A stretch of DNA of 64,000 bases. Origin: Mesorhizobium erdmanii USDA 3471 (GTDB lineage Bacteria > Pseudomonadota > Alphaproteobacteria > Rhizobiales > Rhizobiaceae). The translations under genes and the position numbers were made by a program. The stretch covers positions 62,001 through 126,000 of the forward strand of contig NZ_AXAE01000011.1 of NCBI RefSeq assembly GCF_000472705.1, read 5' to 3'. Every line of letters begins with the position of its first letter. Within the stretch, counting starts at the first letter, position 1. The notes under the pieces are model-generated. The model searched no databases, was not told the DNA's origin, and worked only from the letters and a program-made list of their open reading frames with translations. This document shows positions 55,930-64,000 of this stretch, piece after piece.

Positions 55930-56217
55930 CTATACGTAGCGGAACACGCCAATGGCGTAGACCACGGAGAGAGCGAGAGCCCACCAGAGGCTCGGTCCGA
56001 CAAGACCCAGCCAAGCGAGATGGATAAAGGCGCTGCCGAGCAGCGATAGGAACAAACGGTCGCCGCGCGTCGTCTCGAAGCGCAGCACGCCGACGCGAGG
56101 ATTGCCGCCCGGCGAGGCGTATTCCCAGACGCCCATGCCGACCAGCAGCAGGGCAATGACGCCAAAAAAAGCGGCCGTCGGCCAGGTCCATGCCATCCAG
56201 GAAAAGTCGAGGTTCAT
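55930..56217 (-). CDS. glpU: DUF2160-type small membrane protein of the glycerol transporter
   Basis: A 95-residue protein with three hydrophobic segments (about residues 10-32, 55-72 and 75-93) and no ABC motif. It sits 2 bases after glpQ between the permeases and the binding protein, as in the glpSTPQUV operon described in Rhizobium. It has the DUF2160 pattern MAWTWPTAAFF...GMGVWEYASPGGNPRVGVLRFETTRGDRLF. Its function is unknown; it may be an accessory subunit. Confidence 0.85.
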   Translation of the reverse strand: MNLDFSWMAWTWPTAAFFGVIALLLVGMGVWEYASPGGNPRVGVLRFETTRGDRLFLSLLGSAFIHLAWLGLVGPSLWWALALSVVYAIGVFRYV

Positions 56218-56219
56218 GA

Positions 56220-57140
<921 letters not shown>

Positions 57141-57141
57141 A

Positions 57142-58008
<867 letters not shown>

Positions 58009-59076
58009 CTATGCCCCCATCTCGACACGCCAGGAATCGGCATAGATGTTGATGCCGGCCGGGTCGAAACGAACCTTCGGTTCGGCCGGCACCGTCTCGT
58101 CCTCACCGATCACGGCTGCGATGTCGCGGCCTTCCAGCTTGGCGCGCACCACCTTGTGGCGGCCGACATCCTCGACCTTGCTGACTGAAACGGCCATGCC
58201 GTCGCGGCCGAGCCTGACATATTCAGGGCGAATGCCGAGTTCGACGGCGCCGCTCGCGGCTTTCGGCGCACCCGGCAGTTCGATGCGCTGCGAGCCCAGC
58301 ATCGCCGTCTTGCCCTCGACCGCGACCGGCATGACGTTCATGCCGGGCGAACCAATGAAATAGCCGACGAAGGTGTGGCGCGGCCGCTCGAACAATTCCG
58401 CTGGCGTGCCGATCTGGACGATGCCGCCATCATACATGACCACGACCTGGTCGGCGAAGGTCAGCGCTTCGGTCTGGTCGTGCGTGACATAGACCATGGT
58501 GTAGCCGAACCGGCGGTGAAGCTGCTTCAACTGCGAGCGCAGCACCCATTTCATATGAGGGTCGATGACGGTCAGCGGCTCGTCGAACAGGATGGCGTTG
58601 ACGTCGGAGCGCACCAGGCCGCGGCCGAGCGAGATCTTCTGTTTCTGGTCGGCGGTCAGCCCCCTCGCCTTCTTCCTTGCCCAGGACGCCAGGTCGATCA
58701 TCTCCAGCGTCTCGCGCACCTTGCGGTCGACATCGGCCTCCGGCACGCCGCGGTTGCGCAGTGGGAAGGCCAGATTGTCGTAGACGGTCATGGTGTCGTA
58801 GATGACCGGAAACTGGAACACCTGTGCGATGTTGCGTTCCTGCGTCGACAGATTGGTCACGTCCCTGCCGTTGAACAGCAGTTTGCCGTGCGAGGGATGC
58901 AGCAATCCCGAAATGATGTTGAGCAGCGTGGTCTTGCCGCAGCCGGACGGCCCGAGCAGCGCATAGGCGCCGCCATCCTCGAAGGTGTGATGCACTTCGC
59001 GCAATGCGAAATCAGCTTCCTTCTGCGGATTCGGCAGGTAGGAATGCCTGACATGATTGACGTCGATGCGCGCCAT
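58009..59076 (-). CDS. glpT: glycerol ABC transporter ATPase with degenerate signature
   Basis: Cytosolic ATPase subunit (355 residues) of the importer. Walker A GPSGCGKTT, Q-loop VFQFP, Walker B AILFDEP and the switch histidine in YVTHDQTEAL are intact. The ABC signature, normally LSGGQ, is replaced by LTADQ (residues 140-144, followed by KQKISLGRGLVR). A C-terminal OB-like domain (about 240-355) is present. Together with GlpS it should give one intact and one degenerate ATP site. Confidence 0.95.
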   Translation of the reverse strand: MARIDVNHVRHSYLPNPQKEADFALREVHHTFEDGGAYALLGPSGCGKTTLLNIISGLLHPSHGKLLFNGRDVTNLSTQERNIAQVFQFPVIYDTMTVYDNLAFPLRNRGVPEADVDRKVRETLEMIDLASWARKKARGLTADQKQKISLGRGLVRSDVNAILFDEPLTVIDPHMKWVLRSQLKQLHRRFGYTMVYVTHDQTEALTFADQVVVMYDGGIVQIGTPAELFERPRHTFVGYFIGSPGMNVMPVAVEGKTAMLGSQRIELPGAPKAASGAVELGIRPEYVRLGRDGMAVSVSKVEDVGRHKVVRAKLEGRDIAAVIGEDETVPAEPKVRFDPAGINIYADSWRVEMGA

Positions 59077-59086
59077 ACCGCCCTCC

Positions 59087-60166
59087 TCACGCCGCCAGCT
59101 TCTGGGCGGTCACGGCGCGGCCGTGCTCGTCGAAGACCATGATGTGACGCGGATCGATGAACACCTCGACCACCGCGTCGGTTTCGAAATCCCTGATGCC
59201 GTGGGTCAGCATGACCCAGCGAACATCGGCGAAATCGAGATGGATGAAGCTTTCCGATCCGGTGATCTCGGTGATGGTCACCTTAGCGCGCACCGGCACG
59301 GCGCCGGCATTGGGCCGTTCGAGGGAAAGATGGTGCGGCTGGAAACCGATCGTGTAATTGCCGTCGGCAATGCCGACGAGTTCGGCCGGCACCGGCAGCT
59401 TCACCCCGCCATCGAGCAGGAAGTCGGCGCCCTTCTTGGCCAGCACGATGGTGTTGAGCGGCGGATCGGCGAAGGTCTTCGCCGTTACCAGGTCGACCGG
59501 CTTGCGGAACACATCGATGGTCGGCCCGAACTGGGTGATGCGGCCTTCCGAGAGTGTTGCCGTGTTGCCGCCGAGCAGCAGCGCCTCGTGCGGTTCGGTG
59601 GTGGCATAGACGAAGATGGTGCCGGCGGCGGCGAAAATCCTCGGCAGTTCGGCCCGCAATTCCTCGCGCAGCTTGTAGTCGAGATTGGCCAGCGGCTCGT
59701 CGAGCAGCACCAGGCTGGCGTTCTTGACGATGGCGCGCGCCAGCGCGGTGCGCTGCTGCTGGCCGCCCGACAGGCTGAGCGGGGTGCGGTCGAGATAGGG
59801 CGTAAGCTTCAGCAACGCCGCGGCCTCGCGCACCTGGCTGTCGATCTTGGCCTGCTCGACGCCGGCTACCCTCAGCGGCGAGGCGATGTTCTCATAAACG
59901 GTCATCGCCGGATAATTGATGAACTGCTGGTAGACCATGGCGATCTTGCGCTTCTGCACCGGCGTGCCGGTAACATCATGACCGTCGAACCAGACAGAGC
60001 CGGAGGTCGGCACATCAAGGCCGGCCATCAATCGCATCAGGCTGGTCTTGCCGGAAAGCGTCGGTCCAAGCAGGACGTTAAGCGAGCCATGCTGAAGTGT
60101 CAGCGAGACGTCGCGTATATGCTCGACCGCACCGACCGTCTTGGTGACGTTCCTCAGTTCAAGCAT
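59087..60166 (-). CDS. glpS: glycerol ABC transporter ATPase lacking the switch histidine
   Basis: Cytosolic ATPase subunit (359 residues). Walker A GPTLSGKTS, Q-loop VYQQF, signature LSGGQ (residues 132-136) and Walker B LVLLDEPLANLD are normal. The switch region, THDQ in typical subunits, reads T189-T-E-P, so Thr replaces the H-loop histidine. The C-terminal MalK-type domain follows. It lies 10 bases before glpT and 42 bases after glpD. Confidence 0.95.
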   Translation of the reverse strand: MLELRNVTKTVGAVEHIRDVSLTLQHGSLNVLLGPTLSGKTSLMRLMAGLDVPTSGSVWFDGHDVTGTPVQKRKIAMVYQQFINYPAMTVYENIASPLRVAGVEQAKIDSQVREAAALLKLTPYLDRTPLSLSGGQQQRTALARAIVKNASLVLLDEPLANLDYKLREELRAELPRIFAAAGTIFVYATTEPHEALLLGGNTATLSEGRITQFGPTIDVFRKPVDLVTAKTFADPPLNTIVLAKKGADFLLDGGVKLPVPAELVGIADGNYTIGFQPHHLSLERPNAGAVPVRAKVTITEITGSESFIHLDFADVRWVMLTHGIRDFETDAVVEVFIDPRHIMVFDEHGRAVTAQKLAA

Positions 60167-60208
60167 GACGCCTCCTCCCAGGCTTTCCGCATCAGTTCAT
60201 GACCCTCT

Positions 60209-61735
60209 TCATTCGGCGGCCGCGACGTGCCGCCGGCTTATGCCGCGCATGAATTCATCGAGTGCCGCGACCTGTTCACGGGCAAGGTGCAGGCCGCGCT
60301 TGGTCCGCCGCCACAGCACATCTTCCGCCGTGACCGCCCATTCGTTTTCAACGAGATAGCGCACCTCGGCCTCGTAGAGGTCGCCACCGAAATTGCGGCC
60401 GAGCTCGGCATTCGACTTGGCAAGACCGAGCAGGAGTTGAGCCCGCGTCCCATAAAGCCGGGTCAGCCGGCGGGCGAGACGCGCGTCCAGGAACGGATAG
60501 GCCGTCTTCAGCTTCGCCGCCTGCGCGTCGAAACCGGTGGCCGGAAAATCACCGCCGGGCAGCGGCGCATTTGATGTCCACGGCTTGCCGCGTTTGCCGA
60601 GAAAACCTTCGATCTTTTCCAGCATCGATTCCGACAGCCGGCGATAGGTGGTGATCTTGCCGCCGAAGGCGTTGACGATCGGCGCGGCGCCCTCGCCGCC
60701 ATCGGCCTTCAGCACGTAGTCGCGCGTCGCTTCCTGCGCCTTGGAGGCGCCGTCATCATAGAGCGGGCGCACGGCCGAATAGGCCCAGACGATGTCGGAA
60801 CGCTTGACGGGCTGGGCGAAATATTCGCTTGCCGCGGCGCAGAGATAATCGATCTCGGTGTCGCTGATCTTCACCTCATGCGGATCGCCGAGGTAGTCCT
60901 GGTCGGTGGTGCCGATCAGCGTGAACTCTTCCTCATAGGGGATGGCGAAAATGATGCGGCCATCCTTGTTCTGGAAGAAATAGGCACGCGGATCATCGAA
61001 CTTCTTGGCGATGACGATGTGGCTGCCCTGCACAAGGCGCACATTGTGCACATCGTTCAGGCCGACGACGCCGGAGAGTACATGATCGACCCACGGTCCG
61101 GCGGCATTGACCAGCAGCCGCGCCTTGACCTCCTCGGTCTCACCGCTCCGCAGGTCCTCTATTTTGATCGTCCAAAGGCCGTTTTCGCGGCGCGCGCCGA
61201 CAACTTTCGTGCGTGTGCGGATCGTTGCACCACGGTCGGCGGCGTCGCGTGCGTTGAGCGCCACCAGCCGCGCGTCGTTGACCCAGCCGTCTGAATATTC
61301 GAAGGCCTTTTTGAACAATGGCTTCAGAGGCTTACCGGCCGGATCCGTAGCCATGTCCAGCGTCCTGGTCGCCGGCAGCAATTTGCGTCCGCCAATGTGG
61401 TCATAGAGGAACAGGCCGAGCCGGATCAGCCAGGCGGGACGCAGGCCCTTGGCATAGGGTAGCACGAAGCGCATCGGCCAGATGATGTGCGGCGCGTTCT
61501 TCCACAGAACCTCGCGCTCCATCAGCGCCTCGCGCACCAGACGAAACTCGTAGAATTCGAGATAGCGCAAGCCGCCATGGATCAGCTTGGTCGAACCGGA
61601 GGAGGTTCCGCTGGCAAGGTCGTTCATCTCGGCCAGAAAGACAGAAAACCCACGCCCAACGGCATCGCGGGCGATGCCGCAGCCATTGATGCCGCCACCA
61701 ATGACGAAAATGTCCCGGACTGAAGATGTGTCCAC
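60209..61735 (-). CDS. glpD: glycerol-3-phosphate dehydrogenase (aerobic, FAD)
   Basis: Membrane-associated flavoenzyme that oxidises glycerol 3-phosphate to dihydroxyacetone phosphate with electrons to quinone. The 508-residue protein has the FAD motif GGGINGCGIARDAVGRGFSV, GTSSGSTKLIHGGLRYLE, and the C-terminal block LRSGETEEVKARLLVNAAGPW. The start is GTG at 61735 supported by AGGAG five bases upstream. It is the first gene after glpR in the operon direction, with a CGAA-rich operator region in the gap. Confidence 0.97.
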   Translation of the reverse strand: MDTSSVRDIFVIGGGINGCGIARDAVGRGFSVFLAEMNDLASGTSSGSTKLIHGGLRYLEFYEFRLVREALMEREVLWKNAPHIIWPMRFVLPYAKGLRPAWLIRLGLFLYDHIGGRKLLPATRTLDMATDPAGKPLKPLFKKAFEYSDGWVNDARLVALNARDAADRGATIRTRTKVVGARRENGLWTIKIEDLRSGETEEVKARLLVNAAGPWVDHVLSGVVGLNDVHNVRLVQGSHIVIAKKFDDPRAYFFQNKDGRIIFAIPYEEEFTLIGTTDQDYLGDPHEVKISDTEIDYLCAAASEYFAQPVKRSDIVWAYSAVRPLYDDGASKAQEATRDYVLKADGGEGAAPIVNAFGGKITTYRRLSESMLEKIEGFLGKRGKPWTSNAPLPGGDFPATGFDAQAAKLKTAYPFLDARLARRLTRLYGTRAQLLLGLAKSNAELGRNFGGDLYEAEVRYLVENEWAVTAEDVLWRRTKRGLHLAREQVAALDEFMRGISRRHVAAAE

Positions 61736-61778
61736 TTAACTCCTCCACGATTTCGCATTGCACCATTTTTGTCTTTTA

Positions 61779-61826
61779 CGAAACCGTGGCGGGATTATTT
61801 CGAACTCATAACGAATGTCAAACGAA
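61779..61826. promoter_or_regulatory. GlpR-type operator array upstream of glpD
   Basis: CGAA elements occur at 61779, 61801, 61812 and 61823, i.e. multiples of 11 bases, placing them on one helix face. On the minus strand they read TTCG, matching the core recalled for GlpR sites. They lie between glpR and glpD. Confidence 0.55.
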
Positions 61827-61860
61827 ATATCACAAACTGGTGAGATGGCTGTGACAGACC

Positions 61861-62628
61861 TCAACCAAGCGACGTCTCGATAAGCTGAACCTCGGCCTCC
61901 TGGCAGATCTTGTGCACCGATGGAATATCGCAGCGGTCGGTGATGAAGGTGTTGACCTGCGACAGATGGCCGATGCGCACCGGCGCGGTGCGTTCGAACT
62001 TGGTCTGGTCGGATACCAGAATCACATGCCTGGCATTGGCGATGATTGCCTGCGCCACCTTCACCTCGCGAAAATCGAAATCGAGCAAGGCGCCGTCATG
62101 GTCGATGGCCGAGGCGCCGATAACGGCGTAGTCGACTTTGAACTGCCTGATGAAATCGACCGCCGCCTCGCCGACGACGCCGCCGTCCGAACCGCGCACC
62201 ACGCCGCCAGCGATCACTACCTCGATCGAGGGATATATGCGCATCCTGTTGGCAACATTGATGTTATTGGTGATGACCATGAGGCCGTTATGGTCCAGCA
62301 ATGCCTTGCTGACCGCCTCGGTCGTGGTGCCGATATTGATGAAGAGCGAGGCGTTGTCGGGGATGAGCCTGGCGGCGGCGCGGCCGATCGCTTCCTTCTC
62401 GTCCGCCGCGATCTTGCGTCTCGCCTCATATTCCATGTTTTCGATGCCGGACGGGAACAATGCCCCGCCATGGATGCGCGACAGCAGCCGCTGGTCGCAG
62501 AGATCGTTGAGATCCTTGCGAATGGTCTGCGGCGTCACGTTGAAGTGGGTGGCTAGGTCGTCGACCAGCACGCGGCCGTGGTCCTTGGCCATCTGGATGA
62601 TTTCGGCATGGCGTGGGGACAGATACAC
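61861..62628 (-). CDS. glpR: DeoR-family glycerol regulon repressor
   Basis: The 255-residue protein has an N-terminal DeoR HTH (about residues 6-57: RHAEIIQMAKDHGRVLVDDLATHFNVTPQTIRKDLNDLCDQ) followed by RIHGGALFPSG. A C-terminal sugar-phosphate-binding domain contains NIGTTTEAVSKALLDH and VVRGSDGGVVGEAAVDFI. Glycerol 3-phosphate is the likely inducer. The gene is the first of the glp locus and lies 125 bases before glpD. Confidence 0.94.
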   Translation of the reverse strand: MYLSPRHAEIIQMAKDHGRVLVDDLATHFNVTPQTIRKDLNDLCDQRLLSRIHGGALFPSGIENMEYEARRKIAADEKEAIGRAAARLIPDNASLFINIGTTTEAVSKALLDHNGLMVITNNINVANRMRIYPSIEVVIAGGVVRGSDGGVVGEAAVDFIRQFKVDYAVIGASAIDHDGALLDFDFREVKVAQAIIANARHVILVSDQTKFERTAPVRIGHLSQVNTFITDRCDIPSVHKICQEAEVQLIETSLG

Positions 62629-62641
62629 TGCAGGCTCCCGT

Positions 62642-62674
62642 TTTCGTTTTTCTTGTCTATAGCGGAAAACGAAA
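62642..62674 (-). promoter_or_regulatory. glpR promoter with flanking inverted repeat
   Basis: TTTCGTTTT (62642-62650) and AAAACGAAA (62666-62674) are a perfect 9-bp inverted repeat. The minus-strand -10 (CTATAG, 62657-62662) lies between the arms, so a bound repressor would cover the promoter. The arms share the TTCG/CGAA core with the glpD array, suggesting GlpR autoregulation. Confidence 0.6.
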
Positions 62675-62753
62675 GCAATGAAAAGGCATAAGCCGGCTAA
62701 GGGAAATCATCTGATTGCAAAGGCAAACTCCGGCGCAATCCTGTATTGACCTT

Positions 62754-64000
62754 TCAGGCCATGCCTCGTGCGATTTCGGTGATGACGACAAAGGCAGCAT
62801 CGACATCGCCGGCGGTTGCCTCGAACTGGCCGACTTGGAACCTGATCGCCACATGCCCGTCGACCCTCGTCTGCGTCAGGTAAATGCGGCCATCGTCGTT
62901 GATCGCATTGACCAGCCGCAGATTGTGCTCGTCGGCATCGGCACCTGAGCCCACGATGTGCCGGAACGAAAACAGCGACAGCATCGGCTCGCTGACGATC
63001 TCGAAATCCGGCTCGCCTGCCAGCCGTGCGGCAAGCCCCTCACTCCATGCGACATGGTTGCGGATCATGGCGCGCAGGTTTTGCAGTCCGTGGGCGCGCA
63101 GCAGGAACCACAATTTCAAGGCGCGGAAGCGCCGGCCGAGCGGCACCGACCATTCGGAATAGTTGATGATGCCGTCCCGCCCGTGCGTCTTGAGGAATTC
63201 GGGCTTGATCGCCAGCGTGCGCACCAGGTCTTCCGGCTGTCGCAAGAACTGGATGGAGCAGTCAAACTGTGCTCCAAGCCATTTGTGCGGATTGAAGACG
63301 ACAGAATCCGCTTGTTCGACGCCGGCCCAGAAATGGCGATACTCCGGGCAGATCATTGCCGATCCGGCCCACGCGGCATCGACATGCAAATAGAGCCCAT
63401 ACCGGCGCGCCACACCGGCGATCGCGGCGATGTTGTCCGTGCCGCCGATGCTGGTTCCGCCGACGCTGCCTATGATGCCGGCGGGCAGCAGTCCAGCCGC
63501 ACGATCAGCGACGATTGCCGCTTCGAGGGCTGCTGTATCCATGGAGCGCAAACGGCCGCTGACAGGAATGCGCACGAGATTATCCTCGCCGATGCCCGAT
63601 ACCCAGATCGCCCGGTCGATCGACGTATGCACCTGATCCGAAGAATAGACGCGCAGCCGTGCCTGGCCGGCCAGTCCCTTTTTGTTGCCTTGCCAATCCA
63701 GCGCCCGCTCGCGCATGGTCAGCACGGCGTTCAGCGTCGCCGACGAGGCCGAATCCTGGATGACGCCGGAGAAGCCATCCGGCAGGCCGAGCGCCTGGCG
63801 CATCCAGTCGACGGTGCGGGTTTCGAGTTCGGTCGCCGCCGGCGAGGTCTGCCAAAGCATGCATTGCGCGGCCATGGCCGAGACCAGATACTCAGCCACC
63901 ACCGAAACCGGCGCCGCGTTGGCCGGAAAATAGGCGAAGAAGCGCGGATGCTGCCAATGCGTCATCCCCGGCACGATCTTGCCTTCGAAATCGGCGAAGA
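62754..64000 (-). CDS. PLP-dependent aromatic-L-amino-acid decarboxylase family protein (5' end off window)
   Basis: Group II pyridoxal-phosphate decarboxylase, probably acting on tryptophan, tyrosine or phenylalanine. At least 414 residues are visible, and the frame stays open to the window edge, so the N-terminus is missing. It starts with the GKIVPGMTHWQHPRFFAYFP block. The PLP region is LHVDAAWAGSA, with the cofactor Lys in FNPHKWLGAQFD. Substrate cannot be decided. It is upstream of glpR on the same strand but glpR has its own promoter. Confidence 0.93.
   Translation of the reverse strand, partial: FADFEGKIVPGMTHWQHPRFFAYFPANAAPVSVVAEYLVSAMAAQCMLWQTSPAATELETRTVDWMRQALGLPDGFSGVIQDSASSATLNAVLTMRERALDWQGNKKGLAGQARLRVYSSDQVHTSIDRAIWVSGIGEDNLVRIPVSGRLRSMDTAALEAAIVADRAAGLLPAGIIGSVGGTSIGGTDNIAAIAGVARRYGLYLHVDAAWAGSAMICPEYRHFWAGVEQADSVVFNPHKWLGAQFDCSIQFLRQPEDLVRTLAIKPEFLKTHGRDGIINYSEWSVPLGRRFRALKLWFLLRAHGLQNLRAMIRNHVAWSEGLAARLAGEPDFEIVSEPMLSLFSFRHIVGSGADADEHNLRLVNAINDDGRIYLTQTRVDGHVAIRFQVGQFEATAGDVDAAFVVITEIARGMA

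Overview
The window reads as chromosome of an alphaproteobacterium of the order Hyphomicrobiales (Rhizobiales), most likely Mesorhizobium or a close relative. The evidence is GC-rich DNA throughout, the rhizobial order of the rpsB-tsf/pyrH-frr-uppS-cdsA-rseP-bamA-lpx-gltA block, an EipB homologue, small rhizobial families (DUF1489, DUF6105, BA14K), a polyhydroxybutyrate phasin, a glp glycerol ABC operon, and promoters of the TTGnnn-N16-CTATAn type. The genus is an inference from gene content and order. There is no rRNA, CRISPR array, prophage or transposase; one tRNA gene (Lys) is present.

Layout. 1-12.9 kb: gltA on the plus strand, converging on a long minus-strand envelope and translation cluster (pyrH, frr, uppS, cdsA, rseP, bamA, lpxD, fabZ, lpxA, lpxI, lpxB) that makes isoprenoid carrier, CDP-diacylglycerol, lipid A and the outer-membrane assembly machine. 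13.0-15.7 kb: an accessory trio (aldo/keto reductase, SnoaL-like protein, divergent LysR regulator) between pyrH and tsf. 15.8-19 kb: tsf, rpsB, a DUF4031 gene and eipB. 19-24 kb: small metabolic genes (RidA, GDPD, FemAB-like, HIT) and azlCD plus a small P-loop kinase. 24-27.6 kb: clpA, clpS and a phasin gene with two operator-like palindromes in its promoter. 27.6-36.1 kb: DD-carboxypeptidase with SPOR domain, J-domain protein, DUF1489, serine dehydratase, DUF599 and YdcF genes, and gatC-GNAT-gatA. 36.5-44.7 kb: metallo-beta-lactamase-fold protein, ruvX, two small membrane proteins, aidB, then pyrB-pyrX and plsY-dprA. 44.7-50.9 kb: a minus-strand carbohydrate operon (GT4, glucosidase/debranching-like enzyme, otsA, otsB, small ORF). 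51-52.5 kb: an unknown gene, tRNA-Lys and a BA14K gene. 52.5-62.7 kb: a complete glycerol locus (glpR, glpD, glpS, glpT, glpP, glpQ, glpU, glpV, glpK). The right edge cuts a PLP-dependent decarboxylase.

How the parts work together. The first block is essential envelope and translation biogenesis with tight overlaps. The glp locus is a self-contained glycerol regulon: the ABC importer brings in glycerol, GlpK phosphorylates it, GlpD oxidises glycerol 3-phosphate, and a DeoR-type GlpR probably acts at two TTCG/CGAA-rich operator regions. The trehalose cluster probably couples trehalose synthesis to remodelling of another glucan.

The strongest leads are: the complementary degeneracy of the two glp ABC ATPases, which predicts one intact and one crippled ATP site; a dihydroorotase homologue lacking the metal ligands; the phasin promoter with one palindrome filling the -35/-10 spacer and another over the start site; the 11-bp lattice of CGAA elements upstream of glpD; a membrane-anchored OtsA in an unusual operon; and the absence of dxr from its usual place between cdsA and rseP. 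I did not find a system I would claim as wholly new.
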